This document shows, one piece after another, positions 1 through 11,452 of a stretch of 64,000 bases of DNA. A program made the translations under genes and the position numbers. The notes beneath the pieces were generated by a model that was not told the origin of the DNA, ran no database searches, and was given only the letters and a program-made list of their open reading frames with translations. This stretch comes from Toxonevra muliebris. Taxonomy: Eukaryota; Arthropoda; Insecta; Diptera; Pallopteridae. The stretch covers positions 14,708,708 through 14,772,707 of the forward strand of contig OY829329.1 of the NCBI GenBank assembly GCA_963691655.1, given 5' to 3'. Numbering within the stretch: the first letter of the stretch is position 1; every line of letters starts with the position of its first letter.

Positions 1-540
1 CATTGGAGTTGGCAGCTTCTATTGTTTTATTCTTTTGTATAATTTACTTATTTGTGTGTGTGTGTATGTATGTGTTTCCTATATGGTATCCATGATTTTC
101 TTTTACCAAAAACTCTTTTTTTTTTTTTTTTTTGTATATGTGTGTGTGTCTGTGAGTGTAAGATGAGCTCTTTTATATTCATGCTACACAAATTTTAGCT
201 TTTTGTATTGTCATTCAAACATCCTCTACTTTCTCTTTTCCAATGATTATTTAGTTTTTTTGTTTAGTAAATACCAAAAACTTGTGAACTTAACATTACT
301 GATGGCAATTATCCAATTTCTTGGTATATCCAAAACCCCCAGTGGACTTTTAATTTTTTGGTAACTAAGCAGTTTTGAAACTTTCACTTCATGTAAATAC
401 AATTTTGTTATTCCATTTAAGAATTTAGTTTCAAGGATTGGTTCCATTTTGAAACATGTAAAACACGTCGTCTGATTACACTATACAACATGAAAAAAAT
501 GTCTTAGGTCTCATATGGTTTTTCCGATGTCGAAAATTTT
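1..540. other. AT-rich stretch with TG and T runs, no gene
   Basis: No coding frame of interest. It holds a TG-rich microsatellite near 52-74, a T run at 116-133 and a second TG run at about 137-151. The rest is A+T-rich single-copy-looking DNA leading into the first tandem array. Confidence 0.7.
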
Positions 541-1400
541 TTTCGGGTCAGGTCGAATTTTTGTGATATTTATGATATAATGATTTTTTTAAAAATGGTG
601 GGGTACTTGGAAAAATTTTTTTTTGTTCGATTTTTTGTGTTTTCTACATGTTTTATGAGTTTTCACAACGTTGCCAACAAAAAAACCAAAAATTTTCAGA
701 AGAAAAAGAGGAAAAAAAATTCTTTTTTTCTATTTCTTATGTTTTTTACACTTTTCATGAGTTTTTACAACATTTTCAACAAAAACCAAATTTTCAAAAC
801 TAAATTTTTTTTTCGACCTATATTTTTCAAAAAATTTACAAAGGAGGATACATGGGGGAAAATTTTTTTTTCCGTTTATTTATTTGTTTTACACGTTTTA
901 TGAGTTTTTACAGTGTTTTCAACCAAAATACATGAAAAAAAAAAAAATTTTCGATCTAAATTTTTCAAAAAATTCATGAGGGGGGATACATAGGAAAAAA
1001 ATTTGTTTCTTCGAGTTTTTATGTTTTTTACACGTTCCAAGAGTTTTTACAATGTTTTTACAAAAAAAAATTTTCAAAAGAAATTTCGTTGTTCGACCTA
1101 AACTTTTCAAAGAATTCATAGGGAGGGGTACACATGAAAAAAAATTTTTTTTTCAATTTTTTTTGTTTTTTACACGTTTTATGAGTTTTTATAACGTTTT
1201 AACCAAAAAAATTTTTTAAAAAAATTTTTAAAAAAAAATTTTTTTTCGACCTAAATTTTTCAAAAATTCATGAGGGAGGTGGGAGGGGATACATAAAAGA
1301 AAATTAATTTTTTTTTTCGCTTTTTATATTTTTTACACGTTTCATGAGTGTTTGTAATGTTTTCAACAAAAAAAATGTTTCAAAAAAATTTTGTTTTTAT
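541..1400 (+). repeat. Degenerate ~141-bp tandem repeat, forward block
   Basis: The phrase TTTTACACGTTTTATGAG recurs near 745, 889, 1030, 1171 and 1335, giving a period of about 141-164 bp. Each unit also has a G-rich piece (GAGGGGATACATG, near 845, 980, 1121, 1274), a TTCGACCTAAA piece and long A or T runs. Copies are diverged. The small open frames here only reflect T-rich codons (Phe, Lys, Asn). Confidence 0.8.
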
Positions 1401-1559
1401 TTATAGGGTTAAGTAAAGAATTAATTCTAAGTAACTTTGTCTACATTTAAAAAAAATTGTAAAAAAATGTATTGAAAAACTTCGTAAAAATTTCAAAATA
1501 ACAAAAATACATTACAGAAATAAGATTTTCTTTTTGAAAAAATTTTTGTTTTGTTCAAA

Positions 1560-2065
1560 ACACATAAAACATAAAAAGTTTGATGAATTTTTTAAAAGAT
1601 CGAAAAAATCATAACTTTATTTGGTAATTTTTTTTTTTGCTGAAAATGTTGTAAAACCTCGTAAAACGTGTAGAAAACATAAAAAATCGAAAAAAAATTT
1701 TTAGTAGCATGTATCCCCCCCTTACAATTTTTTTGAAAAATGTTGGTCGAAAAAATAATTTTTATTTTTTAAAATTTTTTTTGTTAAAAACATTGTAAAA
1801 ACTTATAAAACGTGCAGAAAACACAAAAACTCGAAAAAACGAATTTTTTGAAATATTTGAGTCGAAAACAATTTTTTTTTCTAAAATTTTTTTTTTGTTG
1901 TAAACGTTGTAAAAACTCATGAAACGTGTAAAAAAGATAAAAACTCAAAAAAAAAATTTTAGTAGTATGTATCCCCCCCTTATATTTTTTTTGAAAATTT
2001 TTGGTTGAAAAAACAAAAATTTTTAAAAATAGTATAGAAAGCACAAAAAATAAAAAAAAAAAATA
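1560..2065 (-). repeat. Same ~141-bp repeat, inverted block
   Basis: Here the unit appears as its reverse complement: CTCGTAAAACGTGTAG near 1657, CTTATAAAACGTGCAG near 1801 and CTCATGAAACGTG near 1916, with GTATCCCCCCCTTA replacing the G-rich piece. The switch falls in the A/T-rich 1401-1560 interval, so 541-2065 is one large inverted repeat of a single family. Confidence 0.75.
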
Positions 2066-3380
2066 AAAATACGTACTCCTCCTTCACCATTTAAAAATAA
2101 AAATCACAAGCTTTACCTTGTCTCATTCAACCCCAACTGCGATTTTACAATACATAAATACAATTCTATTCACTTCCATAGCAAAAACTTTTCCTTTAGC
2201 TTTATCTATAACTATTTGTCATACGGTATTTTATGTAATAAATATCAAAAACTCTTAAAAACTATTCTTATACATACAAATAAAACACATCAATCGAATT
2301 CAAAATAGTTATAATTATTAATCTCATTTAATACTTTCATTATAGATGCCATTAAGTTATATAATAAATAAGTACCTAGCTAAAATGAAGGAAGGTCTAT
2401 TAAATCAAACTGAATGAATGAATGAATGAAAGATATATTTTATTTTTCCCCATACAAATTTTTATATAGTTTTGAAACTTTTAAACCATCATCAACAACA
2501 GCAGCATTTCAAACTTTCATTGCCATCATTGTGTTAAAATTGTGATCCTGTGTAATAAAATGACAGGAAGCTGCAATCAAAGTTTAACACAGAAATATAT
2601 AATAATCCCATCATGGTAGAAAACAAAAGTATAATAAACTTTAATGAAGCATAAGTCTCTGATGACATTGTCATCGTTCGTATTCTATCTTAATGATTAG
2701 TAGAATGAAATGTTTTAGTTATTTTCTAGTGCTTGGTATGTGGTAAAATTTTACACTTTTACTAGATATTTGAATTCATTGAAAAAGTAATAAAATTAGA
2801 GTAATGATTTGGATTTCTTGTTGTTTCTTTTATTTATGCTTAACCCGTTATATGCCAGTTTAGGTAAATAATGAACTAATTCATTTTGAACAGTTTGTCA
2901 AGAAAACGAACTATCAAAGAAATTTTTTGATAGCAATCTAGATGAAACTCAAGAAATTCAGGTTTGTGACTGACCTAGCTGACTTTTACAGTGGACTAGT
3001 AAAATTCAGATAAGTAACGCTGGGTATAAAAAATTGGTTAAGTTTCCCTCTGAACCAGTAGAGGATTTACTGGCAGTGGTGCAGAAAAAAGAAAGAAAAA
3101 CTTGATTCTGAAAGGGTCTATTAAATAGAAAATATCGTTAGTCATTTGTTAAAAAAAATGTGAAACTTTCTTCCTAATCCAAAAAAATTTAAAAGTCTTA
3201 AAAAAAATTTTTCTTTCTTTCTATTCCAGAAAAAAATATAAATATATGTGAGTCATGAAAAATATCTAGTGAGCTAAATTTTGGCAACTACAAAAATCCG
3301 TTGACAGCTTGTAATTTTGGCATTGCAAAAGTTGATTCATTAATCCCAATCCGTCTGGGAATAACGCGCTCTCAACTGTC
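2066..3380. other. AT-rich unique-looking DNA
   Basis: No credible gene. It contains five TGAA units at 2411-2430. A lone AACCCGTTATATGCC motif near 2840 recalls the TTAACCC ends seen elsewhere, but no partner end was found. The last 50 bases become richer in G+C toward the candidate exon. Confidence 0.6.
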
Positions 3381-3499
3381 ATGCTCGGGTGAAAACTAAT
3401 AGGGCCGCGGTTTAATCGTTCTACCTACTAAAAAGTGCGAACTGAATACAAAACGCTGATCGCGAAAAATTTCAATAATAAAAAGTGATTCTAATCAAG
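3381..3499 (+). other. Candidate 5'-UTR exon ending in strong splice donor
   Basis: Seen: a locally G+C-richer segment (AATAGGGCCGCGG, CGCTGATCGCG) followed by AAAAAGTGATTCTAATCAAG joined directly to GTGAGT, an ideal donor with GT at 3500-3501. There is no useful reading frame and no upstream acceptor. A purine-rich leader with AAAGTG phrases is typical of fly 5' untranslated exons. The start is a guess from a weak initiator-like TCATGC near 3379. Inference: first exon of a gene transcribed rightwards, with a long repeat-filled intron after it. A chance donor cannot be excluded. Confidence 0.35.
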
Positions 3500-3639
3500 G
3501 TGAGTACCCCCTAATTATTCGCACTAAATATTAAATAATTTTTATAAAAAAATAATAAAAAAAACATGATTTATGTATCATTAAGTTTTCGTATATTGTA
3601 TTTTGACTAATTTTTGATTTTAATTTTACTAAAGTTTTA

Positions 3640-6000
3640 TGCTTTTTGTCAAATATTTTTCGATGTAAAAAAAATATTTTTGTATTCGATTTCGTTGCCG
3701 GTTTCGCTATAGAAAAAAATATGTGTTCATATTGGCTTTCGCACTCGAATGCGAGCAAGAAGTTTTCTCTTAGAATTTTTTTTTTTTTTACAATTTCATT
3801 TAAAAAAAAAAAAATTGTATTCGCTTTAACCTTCAGTTTCGTGATGAAAATGTTTTTATCCTTACTTTCGATCTCGTTTAGAAAATATTTTTATATTCGG
3901 TTTTTATTTCCGTTTTAATAAGAAAAAAATTCGCTTCGGGTTTTCTCTTAAAAAACTTGTTTGCTTCCAGTTTCACTGAGAAAAGCCACATTCGCTTTCA
4001 GTTTCGCTTTGGAAATATTTATATTAGTTTTTAGCTTCGATGGTGGTCGAATTCACTTTCGGTTTCACTAAGAAAATATTTTATATTCAAATCCGCACTT
4101 AGATTTTTTTCCCCATTTTTTTTATAATTATTATAATTCGATTTCTCAAAAAAATATATTTTTGTATTCGATTTTGTATTCAGTTTTACTAAGAAAAAAA
4201 ATTCTCGTATTCTCTTTCGGTTTCAATATAGAAATATTTTATATTCGAGTTCGCTTCTGGTTCTCTTTTGAAAACATTTTCGGTGCCAGTTTTCCTGAGA
4301 AAAGACACATTCACTTTCATTGTCGCTATGGAAATTTATATTCGATTTCAGTTTCGAAGAAAAATATTTTGGTAATCGCATTGGCTTCCATTTGACTAAG
4401 AAAGTAATTTGTCCGCGTTTGGGTTTCTTTTTCCAATTCGACTCCAATTTCGTTAAAAAAAAAACACATTCGGTATTTTTATATTTTTATATTGAATTTC
4501 GTTTCTGATTTCGCTATAAAAAAATATATTTTCTTATTCGTATTCAGATTAAATCTTTTTTTTTTATATTCGCATTCACCTCCGGTTTCGTTAAGAAAAT
4601 TTTTATCTTTTATTTTTTTATTTATTTATTTTTATTTTCATCATCACATTCACTTTCAGTTTTACTAAAAAATCGAAGAAGAAGAAGATTTCGCTTCTGG
4701 TTTCCCAATAAAAAAAGTTATGTTTTCATATCCGCACTTTATTTCGTTTTCGCTAAAGGTTTTGTCTTAGAATTTCTTTTATATCCGCATTCGCTTTAAG
4801 TTTCGGTACGTAAAATATTTGTAGATTTTTTATATTCACAATCGCTTTTAGTTTCGCTGTAATAATGCTTAATTATGCTTAATTTCGTTTTCGATACAAA
4901 AATATTTTGTATTCGCTTTTAATCTCGTTAAGAAAATATTTTTTTATTCGATTTTAAATCCGGTTATGCTTTGAATTTTTTTTTTTTTTTATATACTTAT
5001 TCGCTTTCGGTTTCGATAAAATAACATTTTATATTCGAATTCGCTTCTGGTTTTCTTTTTAGAAATAAAGTTTTTTTGCATTCGCGTCCGGTTTCACTAA
5101 GAAAATATTTTATATTCAAATACGCGTTTGAGTTTTTTTTTTTTAATACTTTTTATCTTCTAATTCGATATCAATTTCCCTAAAAAAATCATTCGCTTTC
5201 ATTTTCGGTAAAAAATATATGTTCATTTCAATTAAAAAAAAATTCAAATTAAATTTCGCTTCCGGTTTCGCTATAAAAAATTATGTTTTTATTATTTTTT
5301 TTTTTTTTTTTTTATATTCATACTCACCTCCAGTTTCGTTAAGAAAAGTATTTTTAACTTCTCATTCACTTTCAGTTTCGCTATAAAAATGTTTTTATAT
5401 CCGCTTTCAGTTTACCTAAGAAAAAATTTTCATATCCGACTTCGCTTTTGGTTTTCCTCTAAAAACAAATACGTTTTCATATTCTTATTTGCTTTCGCTT
5501 TCACCCAACGATTTTTTCTCTGAATTTCTTTTATACCCGCATTCGCTTTTGGTTTCGCCACTTAAAATATTTTTATATTCTTTATATAAACATTTGCCTT
5601 TAGTTTCGCTATGATGGTGTAGTATTTGATTTCGATTTGGATACAAAAATGTTTGTGTTTTCGATTTCGCTTTCAGTTTCGCAACAAAAAAAAAAAATGC
5701 ATTCGGTTGAGGTTATCTTTCCGAGCTTCTTTTATATTTACATTCGCTTTCAGTTTCGCCATGCAGTTTGCTATGGGAATATACGCTCTCGGTTTCGATA
5801 AGAAAATATTTTGGTATTCGCTTTAAGTTTCGCTAAAAGAATATCTTTATATTCGGTTTTACTTCCAGTTTAGCTATAAAAAAAAAATGTTTTCATATTG
5901 GCTTTCAGTTTGGATAAGAAAATACATTAGTTTTCGCATTCGTTTCCAGTTTCGCTTAGAAAAATTGTTTGTGTTCACTGATTCTGATTCGCCAAAAAAT
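3640..6000 (+). repeat. ~37-bp TTCGCTTTCAGTTTCGC minisatellite, forward array
   Basis: The core TTCGCTTTCAGTTTCGCTAA followed by GAAAATATTTTTATA recurs across 2.36 kb at irregular spacing (often 33-40 bp, sometimes longer where T runs expanded). Copies are highly diverged, with many indels. It is the same family as the 6.84-9.54 kb array in the opposite orientation. The short open frames (Phe/Ser/Arg-rich) are by-products. Confidence 0.85.
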
Positions 6001-6839
6001 AATTTAAATGTATAGAAAAAAAATTCACCTTCTTACATATTAAACGAGTTTACTATTCACTCAATAGTAATGTTTCAATTCAAAGAAAGACATGCTTCCA
6101 TACAAAAACATACAAACATATAAAAACTTTAGTCCTGCTAAAAAAAAGAAGAAATAATCAATATTCTTAAAAGAAAAAAAAAATGTTAACAATTCTTAAG
6201 ACAATAACGACCCGCATTGCGTTGGTGGTGTTTGAATGTATGTAGAAGCGTAAGGTTTTTCATTTGTTCAGTTCATTTTGATGATTTTTATGTTGTAAGG
6301 ATACTAAAGGATACACTACCATTCTGCATACAATTCTTCTAACCGCATATTCAGAGGCAAAACTTTCTTGCATGCTCGTACTAATTTTAATTTATTGCCA
6401 CACATGTCAAACCAATTCCGGTCATATATTTTCGAATAAAACAACAGCAACAAAAAAAAAAAAACAACAATAAGACAACACTAAACACACTCTCTGAAAG
6501 CAAAACTATTATGCACAACATGTCCATGTCCATGTAAACAAACTAAAATAACAAAACAAACAAAAAAAAAAAAAAAAGGAACTGGAAACTTTACAATTGT
6601 TGTGAAAAGTAGTAGGAAGTTAAAAGTTGGTGCTAACAACAACAACTCAACAATTGCTGCTGTTACAACAGCATGTGTGTGTGTATGAAGGTATTGCATT
6701 TTATTTTCACAACAATTTGCCCACGAAATGAAATGAATGCTTTAAAAATAAATTGCATTTCTTATCGTTGTTTTCGTTATGTTTTTCGCTTCCTTTTTGT
6801 GGAAAGTAGTGGCGGGTCAGAAGCAGCAATGACTGCATG
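6001..6839. other. Spacer between inverted minisatellite arrays
   Basis: This interval looks single copy. It has A runs (6453-6466, 6560-6578), a CAA-rich segment, a short GT run near 6674-6685 and an AATAAA near 6436 without other 3'-end signals. GTAGTGGCGGGTCAG near 6805 resembles a hAT-type end, but no partner was found. No gene is supported. Confidence 0.6.
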
Positions 6840-9543
6840 TAGAGCTGTAACGAAAGTATTTAAGTGTATTGAAAGCGAAACCCAGAGCAAATGCGAAACC
6901 GAACATCGAAACATTTACTAAGCGAAACTGAAAGCGATTGCAAATATAGAAACATTTTCTTAGCTAAACTGACAGTGATTGCAAATATAGACAAATTTTC
7001 ATAGCGAAACTGAAAGCGATTACAAATATAGAAAAGTTTTCATAGCGAAACTTAAAGAGATTGCAAATATTGACAAATTTTCATGGCGAAACTGAAAGCG
7101 ATTGCAAATATAGATAAATTTTCATGGCGAAACTGAAAGTGATAACAAATATAAAAAATTTTCAAAGCGAAACTGAAAGTGATTTCAAACACAGACAAAT
7201 TTTCATAGCGAAACTGAAAGTGATTGCAAACATAGACAAATTTTCTTAGTGAAACTGAAAGCAATTGCAAATATAGATAAATTTTCATAGCGAAACTGAA
7301 AGTAGTTGCAAATATAGACAAATTTTCATGGCGAAGCTGAAAGCCATTGCAAATATAGACAAATTTTCATAGCGAAACTGAAAGTGATGACAAATATAAA
7401 AAATTTTGAAAGCGAAATTGAGAGTAGTTACAAATATAGACAAATTTTCTTAATGAAACTGAAAGCAATTGCAAATATAGAAACATTGTCTTATCGAAAC
7501 TGAAAGCGATTGTAAATATGGACAAATTTCATAGCGAAACTGAAATCGGTCGCAAATATAGAAAAGTTTTTAAAGCGAAACCGAAAGAGATTGCAAATAT
7601 AGAAACATTTTCATGGCGAAACTGAAAGAGATTGCAAATATAGACAAATTTTCATAGCGAAACTTAAAGCGAATGCAAATACAGACAAATTTTCATGGAG
7701 AAACTGAAAGCGATTCCAAATATAGACAAATTTTCATAGCAAAACTGAAAGTGATTTCAATTACAGACAAATTTTCATAGCGAAACTTAAAGCGAATGCA
7801 GATACAGACAAACTTTCATAGCGAAACTGAAAGTGATTGCAAACATAGACAAATTTTTTTAGTGAAACTGAAAGCAATTGCAAATATAGATAAATTTTCA
7901 TAGCGAAACTGAAGATAGTTGCAAATATAGATAAATTTTCATGACGAAACTGAAAGTAGTTGCAAATATAGACAAATTTTCGTAGCGAAACTGAATGTGA
8001 TGACAAATATAAAAAATTTTCAAAGCGAAACTGAAAGTGATTTCAAATACAGATAAATTTTCATAGCGAAACTGTAAGTGATTGCAAACATAGACAAATT
8101 TTCGTAGTGAAACTGAAAGCGAATGCAGATACAGACAAATTTTCATATCAAAACTGAAAGAGATTGCAAATATAGACAAATTTTCATGGCGAAACTGAAA
8201 GCGATTGCAAATATAGACAAATTTTCGTAGCGAAACTGAAAGTGATGACAAATATAAAAAATTTTCAAAGCGAAACTGAAAGTGATTTCAAATACAGACA
8301 AATTTTCATAGCGAAACTGTAAGTGATTGCAAACATAGACAAGTTTTCTTAGTAAAACTGAAAGCGAATGCAGATACAGACAAATTTTCATAGCGAAACT
8401 GAAAGGGATTGCAAATACAGACAAATTTTCATGGCGAAACTGAAAGCAATTGCAAAAATGGACAAATTTTCATAGCAAAACTGAAAGCGATTGCAAATAT
8501 AGACAAATTTTCGTAGCGAAACTGAAAGTGATGACAAATATAAAAAATTTTCATAGCGAAACTGTAAGTGATTGCAAACATAGACAAGTTTTCTTAGTAA
8601 AACTGAAAGCGAATGCAGATACAGACAAATTTTCATAGCGAAACTGAAAGGGATTGCAAATACAGACAAATTTTCATGGCGAAACTGAAAGCAATTGCAA
8701 AAATGGACAAATTTTCATAGCAAAACTGAAAGTGATTGCAAATATTGACAAATTTTCATGGCGAAACTGAAAGCGATTGCAAATATAGACAAATTTTCGT
8801 AGCGAAACTGAAAGTGATGACAAATATAAAAAATTTTCAAAGCGAAACTGAAAGTGATTTCAAATACAGACAAATTTTCATAGCGAAACTGTAAGTGATT
8901 GCAAACATAGACAAGTTTTCTTAGTAAAACTGAAAGCGAATGCAGATACAGACAAATTTTCATAGCGAAACTGAAAGGGATTGCAAATACAGACAAATTT
9001 TCATGGCGAAACTGAAAGCAATTGCAAAAATGGACAAATTTTCATAGCAAAACTGAAAGCGATTGCAAATATAGACAAATTTTCGTAGCGAAACTGAAAG
9101 TGATGACAAATATAAAAAATTTTCATAGCGAAACTGTAAGTGATTGCAAACATAGACAAGTTTTCTTAGTAAAACTGAAAGCGAATGCAGATACAGACAA
9201 ATTTTCATAGCGAAACTGAAAGGGATTGCAAATACAGACAAATTTTCATGGCGAAACTGAAAGCAATTGCAAAAATGGACAAATTTTCATAGCAAAACTG
9301 AAAGTGATTGCAAATATTGACAAATTTTCATGGCGAAACTGAAATTTATTGCAAATATAGAAAAGTTTTCATAGCGAAACTAAAAGTAGTTGCAAATATG
9401 GAAAAATTTTTATAGCGGAACTGAAAGCGATTGCAAATACAGAAAATATGTCTCAGCGAAACAGAAAGTGAATACGAATCAGAAAATATTTTCTAAGCCA
9501 CTATCAGCTATACGAAAATGTAAATATATTCGTTACAACCCTA
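6840..9543 (-). mobile_element. 37-bp minisatellite array inside inverted ends
   Basis: About 70 units of GCGAAACTGAAAGCGATTGC plus AAATATAGACAAATTTTCATA, mostly 36-38 bp. The array begins TAGAGCTGTAACGAAAGTAT at 6840 and ends so that its reverse complement reads TAGGGTTGTAACGAATATAT from 9543. That is an imperfect terminal inverted repeat, TAGRGYTGTAACGAA. hAT elements often start TAGGG or CAGGG; that family assignment is inference. The eight flanking bases on the two sides do not match, so a target duplication is not supported. No transposase frame is present. Confidence 0.5.
8161..9343 (-). repeat. 572-bp higher-order duplication within the array
   Basis: Two adjacent near-identical blocks, 8161-8732 and 8733-9304, repeat at exactly 572 bp. 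A third partial copy begins at 9305 and decays after about 40 bp. Inside each block a roughly 245-bp sub-duplication is visible: the segment ending near 8424 resembles the one ending near 8669. The identity is far higher than between ordinary monomers, so this is the youngest amplification in the array, probably by unequal exchange. Confidence 0.85.
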
Positions 9544-10231
9544 GTTCTTTTATGTATTGCAATGTAGGCGTCGTCGACTCGCAGCTCAGCTTACCGTGTT
9601 CGTACTGTATTGTATTTTTTTTTATTAATGTCTGATATTAAAATTAAGTTTTCACTTTTATTGACGTTCCCATTGGCGTTTTTTGTTCATTTAAGAGAGG
9701 GGGAAACTTTTATAACTCTCCATTTGTTTCTAATGAGAACACAAATTGAGGTAAGTTCGGTATATACAAAAAACTTATACATATGTATGTATGTGCAACA
9801 AGCACACATTCGCTTCAGCTGCACAAGTAGTTAGTAGCTAGAACGATTTAATAGAGGAGGAATAAAAATGAAGCGATGATAACTTGGCTAATAGTATTAC
9901 TGGAAAAAGTAATGCCTAGACCGTTAATTGGAACCAACAATTCTCAAAATTAGTAAATACTAACTTCATAAAAAAAGATAAAATTAAAAAAATCTCAGAC
10001 AATCAAAAAACAGCAGAAGAATTCTAACATCTAAATCCGTATAGAGCAGAGGTTTCAAAACTTCGAGCATCAGGAATTTTTTAAAGATTTGAACTCTAGT
10101 TTGAAGCAGGGCCATTGAGACTCTTTTTTATTAAAAAAAATTAATTAAAGAAATAAGAATTGTGAAACATATCAAGCTGAAAAGTCCTTGAGTTTAGATC
10201 GTTCTGATTTTGGAGACTTTATTCGAAAATG
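9544..10231. other. AT-rich DNA without supported gene
   Basis: Contains CGTCGTCGACTCGCAGCTCAG near 9570, a TATG run near 9780-9794 and a donor-like GAGGTAAGT at 9749. The frame around 9610-9834 has no recognisable domain. I see nothing firm here. Confidence 0.5.
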
Positions 10232-10391
10232 ATACAACATGTGCGCACACTGACTGGTGCACATACTTCAATTTCTAAAATTGTGTGCATACAGGTGCAC
10301 AGAAAATTTAAATTTTTTGTCTGGCATAACATGTGCGAAAGTATAAACTGTATGCACATTTGTTCATACCAAGTGCGCGCACATGTTGTAT
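10232..10391. mobile_element. 160-bp MITE with 20-bp inverted ends
   Basis: Left end ATACAACATGTGCGCACACT at 10232-10251. The right end at 10372-10391 reads, in reverse complement, ATACAACATGTGCGCGCACT; one base differs. The interior repeats related words (GGTGCACATAC, GTGTGCATACAGGTGCAC, ATGTGCG) on both strands, so the whole element can fold back. An isolated copy of the end motif, GCACATGTTGTAT, lies at 10698-10710. No superfamily is assigned because no clear target duplication is visible. Confidence 0.7.
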
Positions 10392-11059
10392 TGAAGTGAG
10401 CTAATTTGACTATTTCCGTCAGTTTACTCATCTCTACTCTAAGTAAATGTTTCATTATTATGAGTGTTTCACTGATTCTATGCTTTAACATCAATTTAAA
10501 GCGGAAAAAGTTTCATTTTAAAAATTCGGCGATTCCGAAAGTGAATATCTTAAGAAACTAAAGCCATCAAATAGTCTCTTTCCTAAAGAACTGGCAAACT
10601 TGTATTTCCATTTATTCTATTCAACTTTTTCTGTTTTATGTCCTAGTATAAGTGTAGTAATGCTTACTCATACATGCTCCTACATAAATACACATCCGCA
10701 CATGTTGTATTAATATGAATAACATAACCTTTAAATGGATTAATGTTAACCTTAATATTTTTAGCATACACAATAATGTCCTTTTTCCCCTAAATACATA
10801 CAAGGCTAATGTTCCATTTTAATTTTACTATGACGCAAAATATATAAACGAGTAATTTTGTGGTTTAATATGTGAGTAAATGTGAAATAATTTGGACATA
10901 AAATTCTTTTTGGATAGTAAAGTTTAATTATAATCATTATGAATTTTATAATAGAAAAATATCCTTTAATAAGCTTTTGTTGGTTGGTTGTTAAAAAAAA
11001 ATTGATATTGCTATTAAAAAAATTATGCTCAATAATTCAATGAAAAATAAACAGTGAAG
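10392..11059. other. AT-rich DNA, solo MITE-end motif
   Basis: No gene. The only structured item is the solo end motif at 10698-10710 shared with the neighbouring 160-bp MITE. The remainder is A+T-rich unique sequence. Confidence 0.55.
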
Positions 11060-11345
11060 TATCACGAAAGTGACTGTATTGGAAGTGATTGTATTGGAAG
11101 CGAAATCGAAAGCAAAACTGAAATTGATATCGAATAATGAATTAATATTTTACTCAAATTGACTAAAAGTTCTGGTAAATTTTTGATTATCATGATTTTC
11201 GATATTAGAACTTTTCGCGTGAAGCAATTTTACTCAATAAAAAATTAAAGCGCAACGTTTTTGATACACGCGAAACTGAATATTCGCTGAGAAGCTAATA
11301 CAAATAATAAAAATATCGTTCCGTTCGAAACAACAAGTTTTTTTA
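11060..11345 (-). repeat. Decayed relic of the 37-bp minisatellite
   Basis: Words such as TGGAAGCGAAATCGAAAGC, AAAACTGAAATTGATATCG and CGCGAAACTGAATATTCGC match the CGAAACTGAAAGCG core in the same orientation as the 6.84-9.54 kb array. Spacing is irregular and copies are few, so this is an old fragment. Confidence 0.55.
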
Positions 11346-11359
11346 TTCAAAATGAATAA

Positions 11360-11452
11360 GCTTTAAATGAAAAATAATGCCAGAAGAATACCAAAAAGTC
11401 AGAGAACTAGCAGATCAGACAATCGTTTCAGAACCCGCTGCGATTCCTCATC
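11360..11452 (+). pseudogene. Short coding-like fragment shared with 22.7 kb
   Basis: From the ATG at 11377 the frame reads MPEEYQKVRELADQTIVSE followed by PAAIPHH, then runs into low-complexity Phe codons. A diverged copy lies at 22680-22775. Many differences between the two fall at third codon positions (TAC/TAT, ACA/ACG, TCA/TCG, CCC/CCA), which suggests descent from a translated sequence. I do not recognise the protein. It may be a scrap of an element-encoded or captured exon. Confidence 0.4.

Noticed and set aside
6800..6820. GTAGTGGCGGGTCAG as a hAT terminus
   Set aside because: No inverted partner or flanking duplication was found within several kb.
8143..9241. Several 93-codon minus-strand frames (FSFAMKICLYLHSLSV)
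   Set aside because: These are the 37-bp minisatellite read in rotating frames, duplicated at 572 bp; not genes.
3640..9543. CRISPR-like array of regular repeats
   Set aside because: Repeats are contiguous diverged monomers without unique spacers, in clearly eukaryotic DNA.
9649..9750. Possible exon before GAGGTAAGT at 9749
   Set aside because: The donor is good, but the upstream frame is Phe/Leu low-complexity and the acceptor is weak.
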